Below are positions 1-10,565 of a stretch of 57,981 nucleotides of DNA, in pieces (position 1 is the first letter of the stretch; each line of letters starts with the position of its first letter). Source of the DNA: Spongospora subterranea f. sp. subterranea (taxonomy: Eukaryota; Endomyxa: Phytomyxea; Phytomyxea; Plasmodiophorida); contig JAUGWO010000246.1 in the NCBI GenBank assembly GCA_049724395.1, positions 1 through 57,981 of the forward strand, given 5' to 3'. The translations under genes were made by a program, and so were the position numbers. Below the pieces are notes generated by a model, which saw only the letters and a list, made by a program, of their open reading frames with translations, did not search any database and was not told where the DNA came from.

Positions 1-156
1 ATGATCGCTCAAGTTTGATGCCACTTCTTCCAGACGTATAGCCCTAGTTTTGATGGATAGACGAACCTTTTTGAACCCACACTGGCACACAGTCATCCTA
101 TGGATACACCTGGTGCTGTAGCGGGGGGTTTCCACCTCATCAGACAGAGAAACTCC

Positions 157-444
157 TCTACTGATTAAATATGTTATACGATCAGTCATGAACATGCCAT
201 ATTGGACGTTCTGAATATTACATCTATCGATTGATCACTGTGTATCAGACCGCGAAGGACAATCACAAACTATTTTTTTCAAAATATATCAAGTACTTTC
301 CACATTCATTATTCAAGATGAAGTGTTTATTATCGCTTTTTACATTATAGAGCGAGCAAATTACGTGCATGACTAATCGTTAAAAGACGTAGCCACGGAA
401 ATATCCCACGCCTGGAATATGATACCCGATGAGATCCAGTTGTT
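157..444 (+). repeat. Dispersed repeat copy A (partner 3823-4128)
   Basis: Bases 157-314 and 365-444 match 3823-3986 and 4049-4128 in the same orientation with scattered substitutions. In this copy the middle, 315-364, is replaced by an unrelated segment that forms one arm of a foldback ending near 830. The partner copy keeps a different 62-bp middle. The pattern suggests duplication followed by a replacement event. Confidence 0.75.
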
Positions 445-830
445 GCCAAAGTCTGGGCGAATATGCGGCCGTTGATGGGTTTTTAGGCGGAAGGGACGAA
501 GTAATGAGTGTGGCTTATGTATATCGTCAGATGGCTTATATGATTGTCGGTCTCAACAGATGAAGCAAATCGTCGATCGTTTCTCGCTGTTGAGACCGAA
601 AAGCATCAAAGTTGGATCTGACGCTATACAGGAGCCACACTCATTACTTCGTCCCTTCCGTCTAAAAGCTTCTTCAACGGCCACATATTCGCCCAGACTT
701 TGGCACGTGTGAGGGATCAGCTCAACTGTAATCGCCTGCAGCAGAAGTTTCTGAAGTGCCCCAACAAGAAGTATCTCGTAATTTGCTCGCTCTATAATGT
801 AAACAGCGATAATGAACGCTTCCATCTTGA
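315..830. repeat. Imperfect foldback (long hairpin)
   Basis: Bases 315-364 are inverted at about 777-826. Bases 445-515 are inverted at 633-704. An inner hairpin occupies about 549-598, with 10-bp ends 'cggtctcaac' and 'gttgagaccg'. All arms share a centre near 574, so the region is a decayed long palindrome. The minus-strand ORF at 553-825 lies wholly inside it and has no recognisable domain. Confidence 0.75.
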
Positions 831-1109
831 CGTGAACGATGGAAAATTAAATTTATCGAGTTGAGGATCGCTCCAAACCAGCTCAACAAATCTGGACAGA
901 ATCCAACAGGCTAATCTCTGCAAGTTATCCAAACAATCAAGTGCAAATTATGACAAAGTCTGCAGTTATCAACAGAGTCCAATTTACAAGGACCGGTGGG
1001 CGCTCGGCTGACAATTTTCGATCCATCGAGGAGCCTAACACGCCTCTCTGACGACTCACCGTCTCAATTCATTTTTAGGGTTCTCAAGCCCGTTTTTGGA
1101 GAAAACCAC

Positions 1110-2376
1110 ACTCCATAGAGTCTGTGGATGGGGTCATCTAGCACTTTACAAACTACTAAGGCGTCGCGAAGTCTCTTTGTTTATTGATGCAACATATCGG
1201 ATGGTACCGAACCGTTTTCGCAGCTTCTGATCATTATGGTGAAAGATACGGATTATGATTCCTATATTCCAGCCTTCTATATACTGATGACTAGCAAATC
1301 TAAACCCCTTTATAGCTTTGCACTTGGGCTCATGATTTTACGAGTCGGCACAATATTACCTGCTAGCGTGTGTTGCGACTTTGAAATGGCGTTAGTAAAC
1401 GCAATCAAAGGTTGTGTCTACCTGTGCCATCATGTCTAGGCTTAAGATTGAAAAATCACTACAGGTGTATTAGTAACTGGTTGTCTGTTTCATTCAAACA
1501 GGCTAATAGAAGAAAACTAGTTAACTTGGGTATGGACAATCAATTGATCGGCGCTATGATGCGACCAGGTGCCCTGGATGTTTTAACTGTAGTGCCACAT
1601 TCACAAATTTGTAATGAGGGTTTTGGGTTCATTGCATCGATCCTACAAGCATTGCCTTCATATGACGAAACGCAGCAATCTGTATTATCAAGTTTTTTTG
1701 ATTATTTTCGCAAAACTTGGGTGAATTTGTTGGAACCCAACGACTGGGAACATTAGCCGACAAATCAGTCGAGGAGAGCTAATTGTAAACCGTGCGAATA
1801 ATCCTTTAGAATCTTACAACAGCAGGTTTTAACAATTATTTTCCCACTGCTCATCCGAACCTTAATGTATTCGTTCACAAGTTGCGAGATGAAGCTGAGA
1901 GTTTTGTGAGGTTTCAACATGAATGCGATATCGGTACAAGCGTACCGCCCAACCACGCTCCTGCTGTGATAGCGTCGTCGGACCTAATCCCTGAAGCGTA
2001 TCTTATCAGTGATTCAAATTATTTATACATTGCCTTCTCTCTTGATTTTTTATGTCTAGGTACCGGAAATCAGTCTGCCGTCAACGCCATCTATCCAGTC
2101 AATTGCCTGTTTGATAATGCGCTTGAGGAGCAACATCAAGATTATCAGCAACTTGTTGAAGCCTATCACGATCGCGATGTTTTTCCCCCGCTGTTTGATG
2201 AGCCGTCTCTTCCTGAAATCGCTGGAACAACCGACTTTCAGACAGCAGAGATAACAACGGTGGTTCTCGCATCCACATGTTCTGCGCAAAGCATTTCAAC
2301 GATAACATTGCGGGCAAGCAAGATTTTGTCCAAGTTCGCAGCACGGCGAGCGTGCGGGGCCGTTGGCTTAACGTAA
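1110..2376 (+). pseudogene. Decayed MULE (Mutator-like) transposase
   Basis: Pieces in different frames follow the order of a MULE DDE transposase. 'SLFIDATYRMVPNRF' near 1170-1215 matches the conserved first-Asp block. 'YIPAFYILMTSK' follows at 1260-1300 and 'CDFEMALVNAI' (second-Asp block) near 1375-1410. A third block, 'SFKQANRRKLVNLG', lies near 1490-1530, followed by 'HPNLNVFVHKLRDEAESF' near 1850-1910, typical of the C-terminal part. The frame changes repeatedly, so no full protein can be made. The last open piece (1882-2376) resembles the variable tail. A MULE origin is clear; the exact ends are not. Confidence 0.75.
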
Positions 2377-2993
2377 TCCAGAAAACTCTTTTAAAGTTTA
2401 GTGGCTGCATGTCCAAGGCGTTGTCGCAGTACCGATCCGGATGGTCGGTGTGGAGCAGTACGTCTCCCTGGCGAAGTCTTTTATTCGGCCGGAGGGGGAG
2501 CTTGTTTTCAATGGACAAAGCGTGGGAAGTCGTCAAGCAGTTACCAAAATTTGCGATTGACACCAATGCAGTCGATAGCCTGGTGAAGCGCGCACTTCGG
2601 CTGGATTGCACAGAGGATGACGAGGACGACGACGTGCGCAGTTCAGCCTTGGTTACCCCACCTGGGTCGTCGTCGTCAAACCGTTCGTTGAAAAGGACTG
2701 CACGTCCAATTATTGGTAAGAAGGAGGCCAAACGTCTCAAGTTTGCGGCCGACAAAAAGGCGACGACTGCTGCCAACCATCTTCCGCATAAGCGAGAGCC
2801 GTTACTGGAACGGTTGGTTGTCAGTAGTGAGCGTCGCGCCAACGCTACGCACGACCGTTTGGCCATGAAATTGTTCGCGATGGACGCCCAATGTTCTGCT
2901 GAAGCGGAGGAGTTTCGAAAACTCAAGCAGCAGGCCCTGATACGCGCCCGCATCGAATTGGAACAGGAAAAATCAAGCTCTCCAAATTGCTGA
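2277..2993 (+). pseudogene. Myb/SANT- or NAM-associated-like ORF, frame-shifted
   Basis: The open frame gives about 238 residues. The start ('LNVIQKTLLKFSGCMSKAL') and the middle ('DKAWEVVKQLPKF') resemble the trihelix/NAM-associated domain that occurs in plant and protist genomes, often with Harbinger-type transposons. Between them this frame is unlikely, but another frame at about 2449-2517 reads 'MVGVEQYVSLAKSFIRPEG', the expected linker, so the copy has a compensating pair of frameshifts. A basic region ('KKEAKRLKFAADKK') and a C-terminal helical, charged stretch follow. It may be an accessory DNA-binding gene of the neighbouring element. The stop lies just inside the left arm of the palindrome that starts at 2976. 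Confidence 0.45.
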
Positions 2994-3718
2994 GGCGTGA
3001 TGATGCCATGAGCAACGCAGAAGAAGTCCAGGATGCCGGCTACGAGCACGCTTTTGTCGGTGACAACATCGATGTTATTGCTGTCGAACGTGGCAAAGAA
3101 TCCTAACGATTATCGCATTGATGTTCAAATAAACATGAGGCAATGCTGGCTGAATGAACAAAGGCAAAATTGGCACGTCATGTATACACTTGACAATGAG
3201 ATTTATGCACCATCGAGGAGCCCATTGGCTATCCACAAGTGTTCTATCAGGCCTTCCTGAAGGGTGCGGTGCATGGCGTTATCGGTTATCTGTCCCAGAC
3301 GCAGAGACTCGGACTACTGCCCGAGCACCCATTTGTCGTCAATTCCGGCGGACCCTCATGCGAACCCGCTGCCAGAGGCGGAAAAACTGCTGCGTCTGGG
3401 ACAGATAACCGATAACGCCATGCACCGCACCCTTCAGGAAGGCCTGATAGAACACTTGTGGATAGCCAATGGACTCCTCGATGGTGCATAAATCTCATTG
3501 TCAAGTGTATACATGACGTGCCAATTTTGCCTTTGTTCATTCAGCCAGCATTGCCTCATGTTTATTTGAACATCAATGCGATAATCGTTAGGATTCTTTG
3601 CCACGTTCGACAGCAATAACATCGATGTTGTCACCGACAAAAGCGTGCTCGTAGCCGGCATCCTGGACTTCTTCTGCGTTGCTCATGGCATCATCACGCC
3701 TCAGCAATTTGGAGAGCT
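2976..3718. repeat. Near-perfect 329-bp inverted repeat with 85-bp spacer
   Basis: Arms 2976-3304 and 3390-3718 are reverse complements around a centre at 3347, with one difference seen (an Ala/Val change in the overlapping ORFs). The 85-bp spacer is unique. Such identity implies a very recent duplication or an assembly artefact. Every ORF in the arms appears twice, once per strand, so these ORFs should not be taken as genes. The left arm begins in the last codons of the upstream Myb/NAM-like ORF. Confidence 0.9.
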
Positions 3719-3721
3719 CTG

Positions 3722-3820
3722 CCGGTGGGAAACGGATTCACTATATTTTTCACGAGATTTGGTGATACAGATACAGATAATGTCCGTGGGTGGAGATGCT
3801 CAGAAGTTATCAATATCTCT
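3722..3820. repeat. Inverted repeat arm (partner 4423-4519)
   Basis: The arm is the reverse complement of 4423-4519 apart from a 2-bp indel. It starts four bases after the 329-bp palindrome ends. The two arms enclose the copy-B dispersed repeat (3823-4128) and the minus-strand ORF at 4003-4350. Confidence 0.85.
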
Positions 3821-4002
3821 ATCTACTGATTAACTTATGTTTTACGATCAGTCATGAACATGCCATATTGGACGTTCTTAATATTACATCTATCGATTGA
3901 TCGCTCTGTGTCAGACCGCGGAGGACAGGTCACAAACTATTTTTTTTTTCAATATATATCAACTACTATCCACATTCATAATTCAAACATTTAATTAATT
4001 AA

Positions 4003-4350
4003 TCAAAAACCAAATATAGATGGATCATTGAGAACTGCCAACATGTCATGTGCATGACTAATCGTTAAAAGACGTAACCACGAGAAATATCCCACGCCTG
4101 GAATATGATACCCGATGAGATCCAGTTGTTGGTCATCCTCTTCATCGAGGTTGCTTTCCAGCTTCTTGATCAATTTCAATATCAAGTGATGAGGACCGAT
4201 GAAGACTTCATCTTCAATGCATACAGCCTCTTGTTGGACTAAGCAATTCACCGCATTGAGGATGTGAAAGGGCACAAAGTGAAAAAAATTAGGCGGAGCA
4301 GTAGGCCAATCATTATACCGTTCTTGAGTCAGTTGAATGGCTTCTGTCAA
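4003..4350 (-). CDS. Hypothetical 115-aa ORF between inverted repeat arms
   Basis: This ATG-started ORF has an acidic middle ('ESNLDEEDDQQLDL') and a hydrophobic, aromatic C-terminal half. No family was recognised. It lies between the 3722-3820 and 4423-4519 inverted arms, and its 3' half overlaps dispersed repeat copy B, so it is probably part of a mobile element. It may be only a fragment of a larger protein. Confidence 0.3.
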   Translation of the reverse strand: MTEAIQLTQERYNDWPTAPPNFFHFVPFHILNAVNCLVQQEAVCIEDEVFIGPHHLILKLIKKLESNLDEEDDQQLDLIGYHIPGVGYFSWLRLLTISHAHDMLAVLNDPSIFGF

Positions 4351-4846
4351 ATCACCATGTCACCTATTGAAATCGTTTATCAAAACAGGCTCGCATTTAC
4401 CTTCGTCATCATCTGCTTCACGAGAGATATTGATAACTTCTGAGCATCTCCACCCACGGACATTATGTATCTGTATCACCAAATCTCGTGAAAAATATAG
4501 TGAATCCGTTTCCCACCGGACTATCTGAAAACTGCGTCACTACATTTACCGAATCACTACTGTACTTTGGTCGGCAGATCTGGTGTATGATCTGCGAAAT
4601 CGCACAATTCTGCGTGAACCCAAAATTGTCGAATATCAATGTCAGGCAGCGACTCGCGCAACACGAAGCAACCGGTGGGGGGCGCCAAAACCCAAGAAAT
4701 GGGAACCCCCCGATACAACACCAGGTGTATCCATGGATGACTGTGTGCCAGTGCGGCTTAAAAAGGTACAGGGTTCAAAAAATTACTCCCTCCGTTCGGA
4801 AATAAAAGTCTCACGCACCTTTTTTTTTTGTTCGGAAATATTGTTG

Positions 4847-5640
4847 TTATCGGGAGAAATGAAATATTCGCGACGAAAACTGCGTCACTTGTCCGGGCTG
4901 CGCTGAAATTTCGCAGCACTGCATTTGGTCATCCACATCCTGTACCTTCAGAGCATAACCTCGACGACGGAGCATACCACGATTGTCGAATGAAACTTCG
5001 TCGAGAAACGTCAACGTTGCATGCGTCCAATCAATTGCTTTCAGCTCGTTGAAAAATCGAATTATATCTTTGTGGCTGATCTGGATTGCACAACGCTCTA
5101 TGTACTGCAATACGAACGTAGATTTCATCAATGACAAGCAACGGACCTCAATCATCGTACCTTGTAAGTTAGTTTATTCTCCGACATAATCCTCCAAACA
5201 CTGGGAACGCTGATATTTACCCCCCATTCAAGAATGAAAGCATGTCGTGTTTCATCTAGGAATGATAACGGATGTTTCAAGATAAATTCAAAAATCCATT
5301 TGCGTTGCTGGGGCGAAAATTTCGGGTTTGATCGCTGGGATGAACGACGATAAACCTCACCAGTTTCTTGGTACCGGTTGATCCATCGGCTAATGGACCC
5401 ATTGCTTTTTCTGAAAATCGTGGCAATCTTTGCAACCGTGAGCCCCAAAAAGAAATAAGCGTAGATTGCATGCATTTTTGTATTTGATGATGCATGCTGG
5501 CCATCAATTGCAGCGCATAGCCCTCCTTGTCGTGCACCGACCATGGTGTCAGGTCGAGAACAGGATACAACAGGGACGCAAGGGTTGATCAGTTTATTAT
5601 CAAACAAAAGATCAAGCACGATGGAATCATTGAGGAACAT
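4847..5640 (-). pseudogene. Tc1/IS630-type transposase, truncated
   Basis: Two adjoining minus-strand frames make up the first part of a Tc1/IS630-like transposase. The 5152-5640 frame holds a helix-turn-helix ('HAIYAYFFLGLTVAKIATIF', then 'SISRWINRYQETG') and a second helical block ('SVPSVWRIMSENKL'). The 4847-5155 frame holds 'LTFLDEVSFDNRGMLRRRGY', the first catalytic Asp block of the DDE_3 fold. The second and third catalytic blocks are missing. A frame change separates the halves. The gene stops near a mariner-like end sequence 'ctccctccgttcgg' at about 4787, so the 3' part was probably lost when elements nested. Confidence 0.7.
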
Positions 5641-5937
5641 GTCTGAAAATGTTACTATAGTCTTTGACCACGTTACCGTATGTTAACTGTTACCGTAGTC
5701 AGCGATATTTGATGAGGGGGCCTCTCAAGAATCGCAGAGTGCGACTTTAAATCATCGCAGTGTTCCATTTGAACTAAGAATCGCAGTAAATGGCTCACCT
5801 ATTAAAAGCTCAGGGATCCTGTGTTCAATAATTAAAGAATCTCAATTCATCTGTTTGGTGTCCTTGGGTGACGCTGTAGCAGTTTTATTTGATGGAATGG
5901 GCAGGGAAAAGCTCAGAAAACGGGTTCAATGAGGATT

Positions 5938-7353
5938 TTATTCATCAGTACTCTCTGCATCCTTCTTCGCTTGATGCAAAACTGCAGTTTCACATGGCAT
6001 TGCATCTGGTAAATCACCTTGGCGCCTAAGATGTTCCTTGCCCATATGAGGCAACTTGTAATTATTGCCCCCCTTCACTTTCATTATCTCTGTCATACAT
6101 AGCTGGAGAGTTAAAATGATATCGTTAAGCTTTTCCCTATCCATTTTCTCAAATGAAATTGTGACAGCGTCGACCAGTTCGTCGATATTCTTGGGTGCTT
6201 GTTGGTGCTGGAGGGATTGAATGGCACGAAAAAAGCCCAGATCAAGAACGTTCAGGTCTGGGCTGTTCGCTGGCTGAAAGGTCAACTGAATGTCAAATCC
6301 ATCTTTTCTCGCCTCATTAATAAATTCTTCGTCTGAAGCGTGAATATGTGGTCTGGCATTGTCCTGCTGGATATAGATGGGTCCAGTCCAATAACCTGGC
6401 CATTTCAAACGAATCGCTGGCATGACTTTGTCAATAAGGCACTTTCTGATCACGTCTTTGTTAATGGCCTCAATGGGTTTGGTGACCATAGTTCCAATCG
6501 GGCGGTTTTTGCTGCTTCGTTTTGCTGGTTCTTGGAAGACAAATGGGAATATTCCCAGCTTTTCGTTGAACCATTTGTTCCTAGCCCGGTCCCATCGCGG
6601 TCGAGCTACTGCTGCCATGAACATAACTTTGATGATTAAGCGTTTGCTCTTGCAAGTACGATGTGGTGGAGTTTCATCTGACGCCAAGTAAAATCGTCGA
6701 GTAGTTTGAGTCATATAAAACCATTTCTCGTCAATATGGACAACGTTCATCATGTCATGAAAAACTGGATTGAGATTGGGTGACACGGTTACCATGGAGA
6801 TGCAAAACTTCAGCCTTGTCATCATATTGGCCTCAGTGAGGAATGGCTTTATTGCGTTTGAGTGCGCCTTCAGAACTCCGTCCTTGACTCTTGCATGTAC
6901 TGTGGATGCGGAAAGATTCAACGCGCACGCTAGCGACCGAATGTTCGATCGTTGTTGTAACGGAATTTGTTTGATTCTCTCTGGATCAATGATGATTTTC
7001 TTTCGACTAACGTTTCCTCGTTTTTGTGAAAAAAGAACGGCAGGATGTATTCCGTTGCCACTGGTTTTCATTCCCTGGTTCCATATCCTACTCACAGTTC
7101 TGCGCGAAACGGCGAATTGACGGCTTGCTGATGCAATTGACCCACCAACAAACTTTCCTGCAATACTCATCTTCAAAATATATTCGTATATCACGCGCCG
7201 CTGATCATCAGTAAGGTTTTTCTTTCCGTTTCTACCAGCAAATTCTTCTGGAACGATGACGATATCCGCTGACTGTTGAATCTCGGCTATTGCTTTCTCA
7301 GAAGCCATGTTGTCTTCTCCAGCTCGGCTGAGGTCTTCTGCAGGTGCAGTCAT
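5938..7353 (-). CDS. Mariner-like transposase (DD39D, plant type), apparently intact
   Basis: The product is a 471-aa cut-and-paste transposase that would bind element ends through its N-terminal helix-turn-helix and cut DNA through a DDE/D site. From the ATG at 7353, residues ~45-95 hold 'LTDDQRRVIYEYILKMS' and 'ASRQFAVSRRTVSRIW', the typical plant-mariner DNA-binding start. The catalytic Asp residues lie at ~208 ('VHIDEKWFY'), ~331 ('YIQQDNARPH') and ~371 ('SPDLNVLD'). The 39-residue spacing of the last pair is the DD39D signature. The frame also opens upstream from a TTG at 7404, but the ATG is preferred. No stop or frameshift interrupts it. A second, broken copy lies at 47.7-49.2 kb. Clear flanking terminal repeats were not found, so the protein may be whole while the element is not. 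Confidence 0.9.
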   Translation of the reverse strand: MTAPAEDLSRAGEDNMASEKAIAEIQQSADIVIVPEEFAGRNGKKNLTDDQRRVIYEYILKMSIAGKFVGGSIASASRQFAVSRRTVSRIWNQGMKTSGNGIHPAVLFSQKRGNVSRKKIIIDPERIKQIPLQQRSNIRSLACALNLSASTVHARVKDGVLKAHSNAIKPFLTEANMMTRLKFCISMVTVSPNLNPVFHDMMNVVHIDEKWFYMTQTTRRFYLASDETPPHRTCKSKRLIIKVMFMAAVARPRWDRARNKWFNEKLGIFPFVFQEPAKRSSKNRPIGTMVTKPIEAINKDVIRKCLIDKVMPAIRLKWPGYWTGPIYIQQDNARPHIHASDEEFINEARKDGFDIQLTFQPANSPDLNVLDLGFFRAIQSLQHQQAPKNIDELVDAVTISFEKMDREKLNDIILTLQLCMTEIMKVKGGNNYKLPHMGKEHLRRQGDLPDAMPCETAVLHQAKKDAESTDE

Positions 7354-7716
7354 GTTTTCAGATGTTAGATCAACAATGTCGATGCAGCGGTGCCGCTTAA
7401 ACAAATTTTGTAAACCCTAATTTTTATGCGGACCTATTTATAGTTAGAAATGACCCTCGAAGCTCAAAATTTCGGACAGAATTGCACTTGAGGGCTGCCT
7501 CATGATCCAATTCTAACAAGGGGGTTGCGCTATAAACAACCTTAGTACAAAATTGAATCCGCCCGTTTTGCAGAGGAAACTCTTGATGCAATCGGAACAA
7601 CGTAAGAAAATCGATTGTGTACGAGAAACGCGCCCACAAACGCGAACAATCCAATTTGACACGGACGTCGCATAACGATTGAATAAGAATGTTACTTTGC
7701 CAAATAATACATCATT

Positions 7717-9367
7717 TTACTGGATTGGATACGTCTTTTGCTCACGATAGGCGTTGGCGCGAATTTCAGCCTGAAGACGCTTTTGGTATTCAGCCTCGGC
7801 GATACGGGTCTCGGCGGCCTCGTAAAATCGAGCTGCCTTCTCTGTTTCGCGCTGGTATCTGCGCTCCTCCATCTGATGTTTGAGCGCGTTTGCGATGCTT
7901 TCGGTCCTTCGTGCGCCGATACCGTCCGCCAGCGATATTGCCAAACCAGCGCTCTGTTCAACGGCCTGCGCTGTCCGCCTTTGTGCTTCCGCTAAGAAAA
8001 CAAAATCTCAGTTCGTTGGCCACAACTGTAGAGTGATGGCTCACAAGACTCAACATATATTTGTCTTGACATGAACAAACATGGAGCAAAAACAAAAAAC
8101 GTGATTGAAGACATCCGATGAATGATACTTAAAAACCCTGCAATATAAAATCCGTCACAATATGTGCATAAATTTGATGTCAATCTCATGCAAGCAAATA
8201 AAAGAGATGAGAACAGTCGACTCCTTAAAAAAATCAATTCACGATGAATGATATGCTATACCTTTTTCTAACAACTGAAATCTGCGACTTTGAATCACTT
8301 CTCGCATGAGTTTATCCTTAGCGAGTTGTTCTTTGTGCCAAAGCAGGTCCTGTTTATGCGCCGCCTTGAGCAGCTCAGCGTTGCGGATTTCATCGAGTTC
8401 ACGCTCTTCCTGGCGGTGTCGTTGGGCCTCGGTCTGCCTGTACGCCAGATACTGTTGCATATCCACGACCAGTTTATGTTTATCTTCCTGGACTTGTTTC
8501 GGCGTCTCTCCCCACTGCATGATGGGTTCCGTATCTTGGACGGCATTGAGTGCCTCCTGTTTTGCTGCATACTCCTTGTTGAACTCGGCAATCTGCAATC
8601 TCTGATCTGCGGCTTTCAGAGCATGCGCCTGGCGTTCTTCGGCTTCTTTCTGTCTATCTCGCAGTAATTCCTCTTGGAAAGCAGCGGCTTCTTCAGCTAC
8701 TTTCGCTCTCTCCAGTTCTCGTTTTTTTTGTAAAGTTTCAATTTGAGCGTCGATCTCTTTATAGGTGGACAGGTTACGCGCACGCCGTTTCTCGGCCTCG
8801 TTGTGCTCGAGATCCAGTTGTTTTTGACGTGTTTTGTTGGGAAAGTTCTTCCCATTGCACATCCTGCAACCTCTCACCGGCTATATATAGCTTCTTGGTT
8901 TCAATTTGTTGACGCCGCTCGCGCTCACACTTTCGGATTAACTCCTTGTCGCCGGCCTGACGCAACTCATCGCATGTGGCACGAAACTGTCGCCTCAATT
9001 GCTCGTCTACGTACTTGGACATGGATTGCTCTTTAGCCAGGCGCATTTCCTCGGCCCGACTTCGCAGCCTTTGACGTCGCTCGACCGGAGTCTCGTGCAG
9101 TCCATCGAGCTCTTTCTTCAGTTGAATTGAATCAGCTTGAAGCGTTTCAGCAAGACGTTGACGTCGCTTTTCTAGGGATTCTGCTTGTGCGGCAGACAAG
9201 GAGTGAGCTAACCGCACCACATTGTTCTTTTGAATTAATTCCTCAGTTTGCAGTTCCCACTGGGCACGCGTTTTGACGTTGAAATCGCTTTTTTCGGCTT
9301 CGCGAAGGTCAACTATGGCGTCCTGCCGCTTCAGTCGCTTCTCGTGGTTGAAATCATGCCTACCCAT
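7717..9367 (-). CDS. CFAP53: CFAP53 (CCDC11) ciliary coiled-coil protein, two exons
   Basis: CFAP53 is a microtubule inner protein of axonemal doublets and is linked to dynein-driven motility. The exons are complement(8262-9367) and complement(7717-7991), joined through a GT-AG intron at 7992-8261 in phase 1. The product is about 460 aa, almost all charged coiled coil, against about 514 aa in human. Alignable blocks are 'DEQLRRQFRATCDELR' (human 'EKLDQQFRERCEELR'), 'QQYLAYRQTEAQRHRQEE' and 'DKLMREVIQSRRFQLLEK'. One frame change is needed in exon 1 near 8830-8860, next to an A-run, after 'QWEELSQQ'; an assembly indel is likely. The ATG at 9367 has an in-frame stop upstream, but a short upstream first exon cannot be excluded. 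Confidence 0.88.
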
Positions 9368-9555
9368 GTGATTAGACAGCCACTTAGGTTATGTACGGTT
9401 TCCCGATCGCGAATCGTACCAGCAAATCGTGAGATGTTGGTTTGATTCGCCATCCCTGTGACAGGCAGATTATGGTGACAAGTACACAAGGATTGGTTTC
9501 ATGACAATTGTGGGATCATTGCAAAGCGCCACAAATCAGCAACATTATGTTGATA

Positions 9556-10048
9556 CTCCCTCTGGTCCGAAATAACTGCTACCTACCGTATCAAGGTTGC
9601 CTTTTAGCTTTGTCAGCACTTTCTCGTACATTGAGCGTCTTTGTTCCTCCGTCAGGTTGGTCGCCCGATTCGCGCTGGCTTCGCTTAAGATATTTACCAG
9701 CTGAAGCGCCATGTCGTGTTCATTGGTGATGAACACTTGATCATCGTTTCCCATATTCATGATAATCATTGGAATGAGAATGGTGTAAACCATGATGAGG
9801 TATCTCAGATGTATCGTTACCAGTCAAATACTCTATCTCCTATATGGGCTATCTCATACCGCCATTGGTTTCCTTTCATTCCTTTCCCGCTCTTGATCTG
9901 TATTCAATTTACTGCAAACATCGACCGAGGTTCTAACAGATAAAGCATGCGAAAACGTTTTCCTCAAACTTTCAATCATTTTTCTATAAAATTGCCGTTA
10001 ATCCCGCAAATAAATGCGTAAGTAGCAGTTGTTTCGGACCAGAGGGAG
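9556..10048. mobile_element. 493-bp mariner-derived MITE with ~31-bp TIRs and TA target site
   Basis: The ends are inverted repeats of about 31 bp starting 'ctccctctggtccgaaa', with two mismatches, and TA lies on each outer side (9554-9555 and 10049-10050). This is the Stowaway/mariner pattern. A minus-strand ORF fragment running into the left end (9545-9793) reads 'NLTEEQRRSMYEKVLTKLKG', clearly related to 'NLTDDQRRVIYEYILKM' of the full mariner transposase at 5938-7353. The element is therefore a deletion derivative that kept the 5' part of a related transposase gene. It sits between the divergent CFAP53 and CEP104 genes. Confidence 0.85.
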
Positions 10049-10202
10049 TATTAGATTATCCGTCCATGCGGCGGCGGTTTTTCCACTTTACGCGTTATGT
10101 AAACCTGAATAAATAACATTGGGTGTGCCACGTCTGAGACACCGAGATTATTCTTATTCTTTTTGGGTCAGTGAAATTCATCTGGTTCCATAATTGCTGT
10201 TC

Positions 10203-10565
10203 CTATACAATGAAGGCTGGGAATGTTTGATTAAACAACTCATCAAGGGATCTAAGTGCTGAAAATGTCAAAATCCTTGTCCAGTTTTGCTTCGTGATAC
10301 GCATTGGGTTGAAGGCTGGTTGATTTTCTGTCAACGAGCTCAATCGTTGTGAAGTGGTAGACAGGGAGCTGCGCCATGCCACACTGGGAATCACGCCATC
10401 AATTGCTGGAACGGGACTGCGATCACCTGACGATCGAGACGATAATTGTTGACACAGTTGAGCGGTCGCTTGCATGCAGTCAAGAGAGTTGACAAAAGAG
10501 TAGTAGGCAGTAAAACTGTGAAAATAGTTAGTCTTCCTTATTCGCGTCCATCTCCTCCATGGCAC
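10203..10565 (-). CDS. Possible small Ser-rich protein, hypothetical
   Basis: An open frame of up to 120 residues begins without an ATG. The first ATG lies at the 'MQATAQLCQQLSSR' segment. A branch-point-like 'ctaac' followed by 'tattttcacag' just inside its 5' end (minus strand) looks like a 3' splice site, so it may be a last exon whose 5' partner lies upstream, toward CEP104. No domain was recognised. It could equally be chance. Confidence 0.22.
   Translation of the reverse strand: MPWRRWTRIRKTNYFHSFTAYYSFVNSLDCMQATAQLCQQLSSRSSGDRSPVPAIDGVIPSVAWRSSLSTTSQRLSSLTENQPAFNPMRITKQNWTRILTFSALRSLDELFNQTFPAFIV

Larger units (their letters stand above)
67..4765. mobile_element. Composite transposon region bounded by short inverted repeats
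   Basis: Bases 67-133 and 4701-4765 are inverted copies of each other over about 65 bp, with several mismatches; both include the stretch around 'cacacagtcatcc'. Between them lie a decayed MULE transposase, a Myb/NAM-like ORF and several nested inverted repeats. Mutator-like elements often have long terminal inverted repeats and can carry extra genes, so the pair could be the ends of one large MULE. No target-site duplication was confirmed and the inside is heavily rearranged, so a nest of unrelated insertions is equally possible. Confidence 0.35.

Noticed and set aside
2099-3049. 316-aa minus-strand ORF
   Set aside because: It is antisense to the MULE tail and Myb/NAM-like frame, has a Ser/Arg-rich shadow composition, and shows no domain.
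3033-3661. ORFs in the palindrome arms, present once on each strand
   Set aside because: They are mirror images created by the inverted repeat and have no recognisable domain.
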